DNA of 64,000 nucleotides from Glandiceps talaboti (GCF_964340395.1 NC_135560.1:3071998-3135997), one strand, 5' to 3'; positions 25,086 through 39,654 are shown, numbered from the stretch's first letter. A program made the numbers and translations. The notes: generated from the sequence alone by a model not told the origin.

Positions 25086-25840
25086 TTATAATTATCAGCC
25101 GGCGTCATAATTAGTTATAGTTATCAGCAGACATCACAGTGATTTAGAATTATCAGCAGGTATCATAGTTAGTGAGTTATAATCATTAGCATATATCACA
25201 GTGGGTTAGAATTATCAGCATGTATCACAGTGAGTTATAAATATCAGCAGGTATCACAGTGAGTTAGAATTATCAGCATGTATCAAAATGAGTTAGAATA
25301 ATCAGCATGTATCATAGTGAGTTAGAATTATCAGTATGTATCATAGTGAGTTAGAATTATCAGCATGTATCATAGTGAGTTAGAATTATCAGCATGTATC
25401 ATAGTGAGTTAGAATTATCAGCATGTATTACAGTTACTTATAATTACCAGCATGTATCACTGTGAGTTATAATTATCATCATGCATCATAGTGAGTTAGA
25501 ATTATCAGTATGTATCATAGTGAGTTATAATTATCAGCATATATCAAAGTGAGTTGTAATTATCAGCACGTATCAAAGTGAGTTATAATTATCAGCACGT
25601 TTCACAGTGAGTTATAATTATCAGCATATATCAAAGTGAGTTACAATTATCAGCACGTATCACAGTGAGTTATAATTATCAGCATGTATCACAGTGAGTT
25701 AGAATTATCAGCATGTATCATAGTGAGTTAGAATAATCAGCATGTATCACAGTGAGTTACGATTATCAGTATGTATCATAGTGAGTTATAATTATCATCA
25801 TGCATCATAGTGAGTTAGAATTATCAGTATGTATTTAAAT
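25086..25840 (+). repeat. 29-30-bp derivative of the 50-bp satellite, about 25 copies
   Basis: Units read GTTAGAATTATCAGCATGTA plus TCATAGTGA. This is the 50-bp unit without its internal segment of about 21 bp (the CATAGCTATATTATCATGAG part). The copies are more diverged than in the 50-bp array. The change from one form to the other is abrupt at about 25086-25100. Confidence 0.93.
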
Positions 25841-26088
25841 CCAGGACCGTGTGCAGTGTGTGGATTAGGTGTCCTTGAAGGTAAAACCTCCCGGATTTCG
25901 GAAAGAAGGGGTTTTCCTGTGATTTTCTCCCGGATTCACTAGAAAATAATGGGGGGGGGGGGTGTTCTTTTTCATTGAAATATTACTGGAAAAGAAATTT
26001 CGCTAACAAACATGGGTACCCACCCATCCATGATCGAAAACACCCGTCGTGAAGACTGCCTGTACTGTCAATCTATGTTGACGGCCGG

Positions 26089-26168
26089 TTGATGTGTTCT
26101 GTTTTAGAGTAAATTGTTGCAGAAAATCCCCAAATGCTAAGCTCTTATGACCAGGATTCAGTGTGTTT
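26089..26168 (+). repeat. 80-bp direct repeat, left copy
   Basis: It shares TTGATGTGT, CTGTTTTAGAGTAAATTGTT, AAATGCTAAGCTCTTATGAC and CAGGATTCAGTGTGT with 27162-27242, with a few substitutions. It lies 1.07 kb from the right copy and flanks the LINE scrap. Confidence 0.85.
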
Positions 26169-26223
26169 CGAACACCTCAATTCTGGGCATAAGCATTTGG
26201 GTGTTTTCTGCAACAATTTACTC
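26107..26223. repeat. Inverted repeat/hairpin inside the left direct repeat
   Basis: GAGTAAATTGTTGCAGAAAA (26107-26126) is exactly complementary to 26204-26223. The arms continue imperfectly (AAATGCTAAGCTCTTATG against CATAAGCATTTGGGTG), giving arms of about 40 bp around a loop of about 35 bp. This is foldback or MITE-like structure. Confidence 0.85.
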
Positions 26224-26266
26224 AAAAATTGATAAACACCTGACTTGAAAATACCATGTTGAGGAG

Positions 26267-26760
26267 GTGACAAAAATATTCAGAAAAGGTCTGGTATTCT
26301 ATTTCGTTTGCGACACTTTGTACCTAGACACATTTTACTCTTACTGTACAAAGCATTTATTCAGCCCAACATCACCTATGGTTTGGAATTCTGGGGAGTA
26401 CATTCCTATCGTATCTACTTTCTATTCTGAAAATACAGAAAATGTGTGTATGCTGTATTACATTCTCCAGCTTCAGGCAGCCGTCTTCTCGCCTATTTAG
26501 GAATTTAGATCTTCTCGATATTTATAAACTTTATCAACTAAGTCTTGGAAGTTTTATTTTTGAATTATGTAATGGATATCTCCCTCATCATTTGAATGAT
26601 TACTTCAAAAGTGTAGACCATAGTTATGAAACTAAGCTAAGGTGTTATCAAAATCTATCTATTCCTATCACACACACGACTGTCGGACAATTTTCAATCT
26701 CATATGCAGGTGCTAAACTATGGAATAGTCTTCCAATACATATGAAAAATCTGACATAAA
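26267..26760 (+). pseudogene. LINE 3'-end remnant (CR1/Jockey-like)
   Basis: This is the C-terminal region of an APE-type LINE, split across frames. The first part (26267-26400) carries KIFRKGLVFYF, the TKHLFSPTS region and the remains of an LTYG-EVWG block. The second (26480-26757) reads LDIYKLYQLSLGSFIFELC, NGYLPHHLNDYF, and the terminal block ISYAGAKLWNSLPIHMKN. Such blocks close the ORF2 of many animal LINEs, so this is a 5'-truncated copy of less than 0.5 kb of coding sequence. ATGA-rich text near 27041-27055 may be the old 3' tail. It belongs to a different LINE lineage from the 5.2-kb element, whose C-terminus has other motifs. Confidence 0.75.
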
Positions 26761-27161
26761 AATTAAAATTCAGAAAAGCGTTTAAATATATCATTTCTGA
26801 TGTGTAAATTTTCCATTATGGTTCTTTGTCTTGTCATAATTAGTTCTGTGTCTGTGTTATGTTTATAATCTGTACGTTCGTTTAATTAAGCCCGTAAATT
26901 AACTTATTATTTCCATTAGCGATGGAGCCAAACTCGATTAGCGGAAAACTAGTTTTTGGACTCCAAATTGCCATTTTGTTTCTCCTTTTGTCTTATGTGG
27001 TCATCATTGACATGTACATATTGACTTTCAAATTGACAAGAAATGAATGAATGAAAAATAGAAGACGTCAAGAGTTGCGTCAACCACAGTCGATACAGAC
27101 GTAAGTTGGTGTGTGGTTTCGCACGGGCTGTTTGTTTTGTCGCCTCTAACTGACGCATATT

Positions 27162-27242
27162 TTGATGTGTCCTGTTTTAGAGTAAATTGTTTCACAAAAT
27201 GGCAAATGCTAAGCTCTTATGACCAGGATTCAGTGTGTCTCA
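27162..27242 (+). repeat. 80-bp direct repeat, right copy
   Basis: Partner of 26089-26168. Immediately after it, AAATGCTAAGCTTTTATGAC (27273-27292) repeats part of the unit once more, here in direct orientation. The left locus has it inverted. Confidence 0.85.
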
Positions 27243-27303
27243 AACAAGGATTGTGCGTGTCTCATAAACACACAAATGCTAAGCTTTTATGACAAAGAGT
27301 GTA

Positions 27304-27460
27304 TCAGCAGATATCACAGTGGGTTATAATTATCAGCATGCATCATAGTGAGTTATAATTATCAGCAGGTATTACAGTGCGTTAGAATTATCAGCATGCA
27401 TCGTAGTGGGTTATAATTATCAGCAGATATCATAGTGAGTTATTATTATTAGCATGCATG
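27304..27460 (+). repeat. Outlying island of the 29-bp satellite, about 5 copies
   Basis: Units read GGTTATAATTATCAGCATGC and ATCATAGTGA with variants. This is the same family as 25086-25840, resuming after a 1.46-kb interruption. Confidence 0.9.
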
Positions 27461-28043
27461 GCAGAGGGCATTTTGGCAGGATGAAACATGTTTTTCTAAA
27501 AAATACATGATAGCTGTCACATCATTTTATTCCACCTGTATTTGAGTAACGAAATAATAAACAACTATACGTTTTATGGCCACCATCGCTGTTTTAATAT
27601 AACTAACTACACATTTCATCAAGCACGCATTCTGAACGTACAAAATGTGATGAAGTCTGACACAAAACGAAAAAAAGGTAACATTTTGTCATTTGTGGTT
27701 AAAATTCAACTGATATGTTTGAAGATACACAGAATCGGCAATGCGTACAACAGATGTCTACATTGTAAGATTGGCATGTTTATACCATATGGACATTGCA
27801 CATGTTGTAATTCTATCATTAATAACCTGTCAACTAACGTCTGTGTTACATTTACAGCTTTACAGGTATTTGTACAGGTCGTCGGAAATCCATTCACAAC
27901 GAATCGTGATATTAATTTCATATTCATGAAAATATTATTAATTTACACTAACGTGAATGGTGACGTCAGACCATAACACCACATATACATACCAATCGCC
28001 AAATATTTTTCAAATGCCCACGACTGTAATTTAGTTTGAGACC
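27461..28043. other. Presumed intronic sequence, unassigned 144-codon frame
   Basis: A plus-strand frame from 27542 to 27976 starts at TTG, not ATG. It contains an even spread of cysteines (YNRCLHCKIGMFIPYGHCTC) but no recognisable domain, and no clear splice sites frame it. I do not call it a gene. Confidence 0.3.
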
Positions 28044-28345
28044 AACCATACGGCAAATGTGACTTATTTCACAAATATCTATCTTTTATGTACAAAATAA
28101 ATCAAACAAAGAAATGTACTTATTTACCATTCTGGAAAAGATTATTATTTTGAGAGTGTACTATTGTTAACCTTTGTATTTGCTTTCAGTATGACAAACA
28201 CTTTTATTCGGGGCAATGCTTTTTTGACGGATTAATTTATATTTATTTGTTACGAACTGTAACTATTTTGTTGTATGTATATTTATTTTTTTCCAGCTTG
28301 CTTGTGATATGTAAGATGTTTTTGACAGAGCAGTTATGTAAATAA

Positions 28346-28385
<40 letters not shown>

Positions 28386-28395
28386 ATACGGCAAA
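28044..28395 (+). mobile_element. Poly(A) retro-insertion with 14-bp target-site duplication
   Basis: AACCATACGGCAAA occurs at 28044-28057 and again, perfectly, at 28382-28395. Between them lie 324 bp ending in AATAAATAAA followed by about 34 uninterrupted A. Perfect duplications of this length plus a 3' poly(A) are the signature of LINE-driven target-primed reverse transcription. The body is AT-rich, has no open frame of note, and resembles an mRNA 3' UTR. It could be a 5'-truncated processed retrocopy, a SINE, or the 3' end of an unknown LINE. The intact tail and duplication suggest a recent event. Confidence 0.88.
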
Positions 28396-30423
28396 GAACA
28401 TACCTCGCCCCATAATAACAATAAATCTCAAAACTGTATTGGAAAAAACATAGCGTCTTTTTACTGAATGTATAATGACGTTGTTTCGTGGTGTACCAAA
28501 TTTTCCAACACACCAACAATAATGGGTGGTTGTAACTATTACAAGTTATTTTTAAATAATAGAAACTTTACCCCTTCGAATTTTATTGATACACAATGTT
28601 ATCAATGTTATAAATATTAAATTCAGATCTATATCAATTTGAATAATTCTAATTGATATTTACACAGCAGGATAAGTTGGGATGACGTTACCATGGTGAC
28701 CTCATCACCGTAGAAATAATATGGCCACATCACAGATTTCATTAGATTCGATGTCGACAGAAATCACATCAATTGCTATGTTTGATTGTTTGGATTTCAA
28801 TTTTCACTCTTTCACACGACTGCTCATACACTACAATTTGAAGCAGCGGTCTCGTATCGATTGCTCACTCTGCTGCAGCTGCCAAACATCAATAGTTATT
28901 AATATATCTCTCGATTTTGGATTCTACGAGGTCATGATTTTATATTATTGATTAATAGCAAACGATTTTATGATACTCAATCTAGCGTGGTATTTTATCT
29001 TTGAAATATCACCTTGTTTTGACCCAAAACTGTAACATTTTTTACACGATTCTTCACCGTTCCCCAAATTGACGCCGTTCACATATGTGCAGTCGCAAGT
29101 ATTGGAAAATAGTGTCGGCTTCTTTACCAAGGCAAGAAATATCGATATTAATGTTATTCATCTATTTTTAACAATCGATCAACATTTAGTAACTATAGCG
29201 TAAGTACAGAGGAGTATTGGTGAATAGATATGATCAACACTATTGTAGTCCACAAACTTCAAGATGATGCATTTAAGATAACTCACAAAAGTTAATTATA
29301 TTACATTGTTCTTTTCCGTTTTCCCGTTTTCCCCGTTTTCCCCATGTTTTTGGTACATCACTCTTATACTTTAAGTACTTAAAATTTGCAGCTACATGTC
29401 TTCCACGTGTCTAAGTTTACCATTAATGGCGTTATTTGGACAAATCAGACCAGACATTATACCAGTATATTTTACTCTAGAGATAGACATTATTTGAGAC
29501 TTTACGAAATATATATTGGTCAGGAAAAGAGAAGAAAAAGAAAACACCATCTTTTATGTGTATTATGATTAACATATATTATTATATTGATATTATAGTA
29601 TATTTGTACATGTATGCTTGCAATCAGTATAAAGGCACTTCTTAGTGCTTCGCATTAGCACTGGAAAGCAAGGTTCGTTTACCACGATATCTGTATGCCT
29701 ACTACGCTAATAACTTGTAAGCAAATAGATTCCTAAGAACGCTTACAATAGATATGTTCACTTGCAACATATATGAATTATCTGATCTGATTTTACATAC
29801 ATATATAGGAAAAACAAGTTAGGGCGAAAGTTTTAATAAGCTTAACTTCTATTGGCCTTCGTGACAGTCTGGATGGTTTACATTGCAAGTAATTAATATT
29901 TTGATCACACCTCATTATCTGCAACCATGGAAAAATCAGCACAAAACGTTAACTAGCATATGACTTTCGAGGTTATTTGCACAAAGGTAACATATTTATA
30001 CAATTAACTAGGTAATATCCGGGTAACCTTGACAATATAGGCATCACGTGACTTGAAAAAATATTAATTAAGTGTAACTATTGAGTTTGCAGGCAGTGTT
30101 GAGGAAATGATTACCAGGCAATTTTTCAGCCTGTCAATGCTACAGAGGCTAGGACTGTCGTATTGAGATAAAGTAAAATCGATAACAATAGAAACATAAC
30201 AACTATATGACAAAAGTAACATTCTGATATGTGTTAAAAGTGCGATACTGTGCTATGAAATTCAAGTCAATGGAAAGAAGAAAAAAAGAACAAAGGAAGC
30301 TGTATAGGGGTTACAAAGTTGAAACGTGAACGACAGAAAGTGATATATTGGACATTAGTTTAAATAGTTAGGTAAATGAGATTAAACTTTTGAAACTGGA
30401 AGAATGGTTTAACATATTTCAAT
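28396..30423. other. Presumed intronic sequence, no feature seen
   Basis: AT-rich with a C-run-containing patch (CCGTTTTCCCGTTTTCCCCG, about 29317-29340). Short frames of 60-76 codons are unrecognised. Confidence 0.45.
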
Positions 30424-31205
30424 TGTCTTACCATTGATAAAGTCTATCATAGATATCTGTCTATTGCTTACCACTGATAACGTCTGTCATAGATATCTGT
30501 CTATTGCTTACCACTGATAACGTCTGTCATAGATATCTGTCTAATGCTTACCACTGATAAAGTCTGTCATAGATATCTGTCTATTGCTTACCACTGATAA
30601 AATCTGTCATAGATATCTGTCTATTGCTTACCACTGATAAAGTCTGTCATAGATATGTCTATTGCTTACCACTGATAAAGTGTGTTATAGATATCTGTCT
30701 ATTGCTTACCACTGATAACGTCTGTCATATATATCTGTCTAATGCTTACCACTGATAAAATCTGTCATAGATATCTGTCTATTGCTTACCACTGATAAAA
30801 TCTGTCATAGATATCTGTCTATTGCTTACCACTGATAAAGTCTGTCATAGATATGTCTATTGCTTACCACTGATAAAGTGTGTTATAGATATCTGTCTAT
30901 TGCTTACCACTGATAAAGTCTGTCATAGATATGTCTATTGCTTACCACTGATAAAGTGTGTTATAGATATCTGTCTATTGCTTACCACTGATAAAGTCTA
31001 TCATAGATATCCGTCTATTGCTTACCACTGATAACGTCTGTCATAGATATCTGTCTATTGCTTACCACTGATAACGTCTGTCATAGATATCTGTCTAATG
31101 CTTACCACTGATAAAGTCTGTCATAGATATCTGTCTATTGCTTACCATTGATAAAGTGTGTTATAGATATCCGTCTATTGCCTATCACTGATAAAATCTA
31201 TCATA
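30424..31205 (+). repeat. 40-bp minisatellite, about 20 copies
   Basis: The unit contains TCTATTGCTTACCACTGATA, then AAGTCTGTCATAGATATCTG. Most units are 40 bp, and several are 38 bp through loss of two bases in ATATCTGTCT/ATATGTCT. A two-unit combination (38-bp unit followed by GTGTGTTATAG) recurs at about 30650, 30845 and 30925, showing block duplication. The 69-codon frame across it is an artefact. Confidence 0.95.
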
Positions 31206-31307
31206 TGTGTCTTATTACACATAAATAAATGAACATTTGGTTTGGATCGACTAGCTCCGTATAGCAACACAAGTTTGTTAGCTATGTTGTACTCTCCCGA
31301 TACACTA

Positions 31308-31750
31308 GTGTAGAATTCTAAACTGCTACAGTATTACGTATTAAAAACTTCATTACTAATACCAGTCTAGGCAAGACGGTTACAAAAGGTGTTAAATTGT
31401 GGTGCTCCCCTGTAGTGAACGAAGCGCAAAGGGTGAATATCAGTAGGAATCCATCACACGCTGATAGGCTGTCATCATCGATCATTAATATTCATTTGAT
31501 AAAGAAACGTTTTGACCTTTCTAACGTTTCTAGGACTGCACTGATATGCAAATTTCCAACAAGGACTCCACCTCCAGTCTGTTTAAACTAAAATCATGTG
31601 GGGACGCCACGACGTCATCGTGTTTATATGAACACGGTTGGGGAGGGGGGGGGGGCACAACTATATGTGTTCGAACAACCGTTTTGACTAGACTGGTATT
31701 AATAATGAGGTTTTAAAATGTAATACTGTACCAGTTTAGAAATCTAGACT
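31308..31750. mobile_element. Foldback/MITE-like element with 74-bp inverted arms
   Basis: 31308-31381 and 31677-31750 are inverted copies. Shared blocks include CTAAACTG, TACAGTATTAC, TTAAAA, CATTA and TAATACCAGTCTAG, with roughly one mismatch in six. The 295-bp interior has a poly-G run (31643-31655) and no significant ORF. This resembles a non-autonomous DNA transposon. I could not identify a target-site duplication or superfamily. Confidence 0.7.
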
Positions 31751-32039
31751 ACCGGATTCGGATACACTAAAGGCAAATTTAGTTGCTTCTTACATGAACA
31801 CCTTAAAGCATGTATAAATATAGGATTATACGTAAATGCTAGCACTGGAGGAGATGGATACTTTCTACAAAGGACAATTTCACTCGTCAGTTCCCGCTTT
31901 AAGTGATTTACTCACAAAAATATTTCATAGTATCGCAGCCAACAGTTTCTTTGTTGCTAGCATGTAAATATTTCACCATTCACATTTACAAAAATCTTAC
32001 ATATTTATGAGAGTGTTGGACATGTAAAGACTTAGAGAA
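31751..32039. other. Unique spacer
   Basis: AT-rich unique sequence with no recognised feature. Confidence 0.4.
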
Positions 32040-32592
32040 GGAATAGTGTAGGGAATTCGAAATTGGAACAGAGTGGAATTAAGGATATGAATAGTGTGGA
32101 ATTTAAGTAATTAACGATAGGAATAGTGTGTGGAATTAAGGATAGGAATAATGTGTGGAATTTAAGGAATTAACGATATGAATAGTGTGGAATTAAGGAT
32201 AGAAATAGTGTATGGAATTAAGGAATTAACGATAGGAATAGTGTGTGGAATTAAGGAATTCAATAGTGTGGAATTTAAGGAGCTAACGATAGGAATAGTG
32301 TGTGGAATTAAGGAATTCAATAGTGTGGAATTTAAGGAGCTAACGATAGGAATAGTGTGTGGAATTAAGGAATTCAATAGTGTGGAATTTAAGGAGCTAA
32401 CGATAGGAATAGTGTGTGGAATTAATGATAGAAATAGTGTATGGAATTAACGATAGGAATAGTGTGTGGAATTAAGGATAGGCATAGTGTGTGGAAATAA
32501 GGATAGGTGTGGAGTTAAGGGTAGGATTAGTGTGTGGAATTAAGTGTAGGAATATTGTGTGGAATTAATGATAGGAATAGTGTGTGGAATTA
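32040..32592 (+). repeat. GGAATTAAGGATAGGAATAGTGTGT-like nested minisatellite
   Basis: The basic element of about 25 bp has GGAATTAAGGA and TAGGAATAGTGTG blocks in variable combinations. A 57-bp higher-order unit (AGGAATTCAATAGTGTGG, then TTTAAGGAGCTAACGATAGG) repeats exactly from 32254 (next at 32311, then 32368). Open frames on both strands are artefacts. Confidence 0.9.
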
Positions 32593-33993
32593 AATGTATA
32601 TCGAAAAGATGGGATAAATATAAAGGCAATTATCTTTTGAGAAATGATTAATATTAATGAGTTTGGAAAGAAAATATGCTATACTGTAAATAAGACGTTT
32701 ACCGCTGTTCTTACAGTAAAATGTGTGTGGTTGCATAATAATGTATCCTTTAATGACAAGGTTGTTTAGCATACAATAAAATGTATGTAGGTTCATATGA
32801 ATTTAGTATTTATACTACAATATTTAACTTGTTAAATAAGTGTTTGACAACATAGGAAGGTACACGCCTGACAATTACATAACCTCTTTACAGACCACAC
32901 CAGTCACACAATGACATGGTGGTTTAGCATTCAATAAAATTTATGTAGGTTCATATGAATTTAGTATTTATACCAGGGTGATAAGAAGATATCGACAAAG
33001 CTGCAGGTACACCCCCTCAAAGTAGCTTACCTAAGTCTTATTTAAGGTCACTTTCTTTCAACCCTATCTCAATGTATATTCAAAAGATTCCAGCGGCGAC
33101 ACCACAAACTAAACATCCTTTGATATTGAAAAAAATTGTTGTGCACCAGCAAGAGTCGTCATTTCACTGAGCAAAACTGAAATGGGTTAAGATTAATAAA
33201 TGATGCTGTTGTGTTTGAACAACAACTGGTACGTCTGGCTTTTTTTCTCACAAACAGTAATATCAACCGCTTTCATTTCTTATCATCATGTTTTATTTTG
33301 AGAATTGTCTCCAAAGTCCCTCATCGAATCAGAAGTAGATAAAATATATTACAATTGTAGGTTGAAGGACAATGAACTGACGACGTCAGATCACGTGTCA
33401 ACTCCCATGTGACATACGTTCCAGGCCAGAATACATCTAGAAATTCACATTGAAAAGTAAGTGTTGTCAAATGGATCTTCAGAATGCCTACTCCTGCGCA
33501 ATTTCGACTGGTTGTGTATTGAGTGATAATGTAAGTGAGCTGAGTGTAGGTCAATACATTCAAATGGGATTTTAAAATGGCAGGTGATAAGATCGCAACA
33601 GTTCAAAGGATTTAGAAAGATGTTTAAAACATGTTACACATTAGATGCCTGATTTTAACATTTCAGTCATAGGTGTATAAATTCTCTCCACAACGGCTCA
33701 GCAAAGTATGTTTTCAATAATACACTTAGTTTCAATTTTCAAAGTATATTTTTGAAAAGTTGAAATACAACGATATTGGAATAAAAAAACTCATCTCGTC
33801 TTTCGAAAGATTTCCTCGTTTTGTTATGCTAGAGTATTCTCTTTGAGAACCTGCTACTTGTACGGTGTTATGACACAATATTCTGTACAAGTAATCATAA
33901 AATACGAATCTCACATCAATTATCTTTTTTCATGTCAGCTAATACAAGTCATGTTAAATACTTACCGAGATGACTTGACTAGTTTACTGAGTG

Positions 33994-34018
33994 TCAATGT
34001 TATTTGAAATAACATTGA
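33994..34018. repeat. Perfect 12-bp-arm palindrome
   Basis: TCAATGTTATTT, one central G, then AAATAACATTGA, its exact reverse complement. It could form a cruciform or be a dimer binding site. No function is known. Confidence 0.9.
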
Positions 34019-34727
34019 ACAAATACCATTACGTTTTGGGTGATTCCCAGTATATTATTTAGATGTGAAGCGGTATTGACTAAACAAAGGTAGAAAAGCG
34101 CACATATAATCTTGAATTTACGAGTTTTTTCATCTGGCAGTAATTTGCAGAAAACGTGAAGTCATAGTAAATGCCTTGAACAAAAGAATATCTTATTAAA
34201 ATGGCGAGGTTTACCAAGTGGTAGCAATTCTTTTAACGCTGCAGTATAACAACTATGCTGTTCAATAAGAAGCCGGTGAACGATTATGACGATAATAAAT
34301 TCGGATATTGAATGTGAAGGAAAATGTGTCGTACAAGCAAAGATAGTTAGCTGGGATAGATTTTGATACACATTAAACGAGATTCCTATTATTGTTATAT
34401 ATATGCCTCAGAACTAAAAGTATAAATCTTTGTTGTCATTTTATTCACGAAAACTCCAATCCGATCTCAGAACAACAGGAGTTATTATGCATTGTTTTTA
34501 ATAGAAGAAAACGATCTACAAATGTATCCATATTATACGTCAAACAGTGTGTTCACTCTATGGGATACTAATATATTGATGGGTTTCTTGAAGGCAAGAT
34601 AGAGAACAGTCAAATTCTATTGTTGACTTCAAATTTTCCACGTGACAAAGTTTCGAGTGATTCGAGCTGCTTCATTTTTCAAACAACTTTGTCCTCCTTG
34701 TCGTATTGACACAATGATTGTACAGTA

Positions 34728-34735
34728 TGACGTCA
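34728..34735. promoter_or_regulatory. CRE palindrome TGACGTCA
   Basis: Perfect match to the CREB/ATF site, followed by CAG. It is one of three within 830 bp (others at 34871 and 35551). Binding is inferred only. Confidence 0.35.
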
Positions 34736-34870
34736 CAGAACAGCTGTGTATATTCGTTTGGGATGTAAGTCATTGGATCCACTGTTTTAGATCAACAAGT
34801 GTGAGTGGGGAGAGTTATACCTTAGTCATGTTAAAATGTACAGCTGTCACGTAGCAACGAGACTCCGATC

Positions 34871-34878
34871 TGACGTCA
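34871..34878. promoter_or_regulatory. CRE palindrome TGACGTCA
   Basis: Second of the local trio. It sits in GATCTGACGTCACAG, with the same 3' CACAG context as the site at 34728. Confidence 0.35.
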
Positions 34879-35274
34879 CAGTACTTATGTATAATTAGGT
34901 GATGTCAGAGACGAGTTTCTAATATACAGCATAGTACTAAACACTTATTAAGGCACAGCTACAAGAAAACCTCTGCTTTATCTTGTACATAGCAAATGAA
35001 AAATATTGAATCGAGCAAGACTCGTGTCAACGGATGATCCTTTATGCTCTTTTATAATGAAAAAAATAATGATCATACTTGATGGCTTTCTCTTTGCCGT
35101 CTGATGATGAATTATTTAAACATGTCATGTACATGTAGCTATTTATGTCTACTTTTTGCAATATGTCGTGTCATACAGCAATCATAATTCTATGCCAAAC
35201 TGATCGTGACCTGTATTGGAATACAAATAATTCTATAATCGTACAGTTACTCTAATTTAAAACACCTAGTTTCC

Positions 35275-35430
35275 CTTCTCTCCTCTTTTCTGCGTTGTGC
35301 TTCTCTCTTAATTTTCTGGTCTGCTCTTCTCTTCTCTTCTCTTCTCTTCTCTTCTCTTCTCTTCTCCTCTCCTCTCCTCTCCTCTCCTCTCTTCTCCTCT
35401 CTTCTCCTCTCCTCTCCTCTCCTCTCTTCG
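35275..35430 (+). repeat. Polypyrimidine tract (TCTTC/TCCTC)n
   Basis: 5-bp repeats of CTCTT then CTCCT on the plus strand (purine on minus), about 155 bp with a mixed 5' edge. The Glu/Arg-rich minus frame is an artefact. Confidence 0.95.
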
Positions 35431-35550
35431 TTTCTGTTTATATTTACCAAACCATAGACGATTGTTAAACTAAAACGCTAGATTTTCTGTAGTGGTCTCA
35501 TAATCATTTATTCAATTTGCATCAATATCTGCCACGTCGCTAATACAATA

Positions 35551-35558
35551 TGACGTCA
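35551..35558. promoter_or_regulatory. CRE palindrome TGACGTCA
   Basis: Third of the local cluster, again followed by CA. Inferred site only. Confidence 0.35.
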
Positions 35559-39171
<3,613 letters not shown>

Positions 39172-39654
39172 TTGTCATGTCGTGACGTGCATTCCTTCCA
39201 GTCTAAAAAAGTGGAGTATGCATTATTGAGCAATCAGAGTATGCAGCAACCTTTAAACACACTCCACTTTTGTCGAAAGGCTCCAGTATTCATCGTAGAA
39301 TTAACAGGAGAAACAATGACACTATTCAGTGACGTCACTATGGAAAGGCACTACTTGTCTATCGTATGCTATTCTTTTGTATTATATAGTATATCAATTG
39401 TTGGTAAAATAGATCATGTTGAGGAGGGGTGTGGCGATGGTCAACTAACAAAATTTACCCCCAATAGGGGTCATTTTCTACTTGTTAGACATAGCCGTCC
39501 TTTGAACTGGTCAGAAATAATATCGACATCAGAAGTCATGGCACTAGGAAATGAAGACTTCCTCAGCCATCTTCTAGCAAAAATATGTCCTGCTAAAATA
39601 TATCTATTTACAATAGATTGTACACGTTTGAAGCACGGAAATACATTAAAATAG
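39172..39654 (+). other. Unassigned 160-codon open frame
   Basis: This is the longest open frame in the window that is neither LINE nor simple repeat. It has no ATG at its start (TTG at 39172; first Met is residue 24), and I recognise no domain. Composition is protein-like (for example VEEGCGDGQLTKFTPNRGHF). A frame this long is uncommon by chance at this base composition, but not impossible in 64 kb. It might be a decayed exon or retrosequence. It contains a CRE palindrome at 39330-39337. No convincing acceptor/donor pair was found. Confidence 0.15.

Larger units (their letters stand above)
25841..27303. other. Segment interrupting the satellite array
   Basis: Units of the 29-bp satellite stop at about 25835 and resume at about 27304. 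The segment between holds a poly-G run (25951-25961), a hairpin (26107-26223), a LINE 3' scrap (26267-26760) and two copies of an 80-bp direct repeat (26089-26168, 27162-27242). The pattern suggests insertion of foreign DNA into a once continuous array. Confidence 0.6.
32593..35274. other. Presumed intronic sequence with small repeats
   Basis: No exon recognised. A direct repeat of about 60 bp is visible at 32755-32815 and 32911-32972 (both with GTAGGTTCATATGAATTTAG). A 25-base near-perfect palindrome lies at 33994-34018. Perfect CRE palindromes occur at 34728 and 34871. Confidence 0.45.

Noticed and set aside
23737-25840. Possible CRISPR array (regular repeats)
   Set aside because: Head-to-tail units with no unique spacers, no cas genes, and a eukaryotic context. 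The same applies to the 31-, 36- and 40-bp arrays.
26089-27242. LTR retrotransposon bounded by the 80-bp direct repeats
   Set aside because: The repeats are far too short for LTRs, lack TG...CA ends, and the interior is a LINE fragment.
27542-27976. 144-codon frame with several cysteines as a zinc-binding protein
   Set aside because: Cysteine spacing (CLHC, CTCC) is suggestive, but there is no ATG start, no complete zinc-finger pattern and no splice sites.
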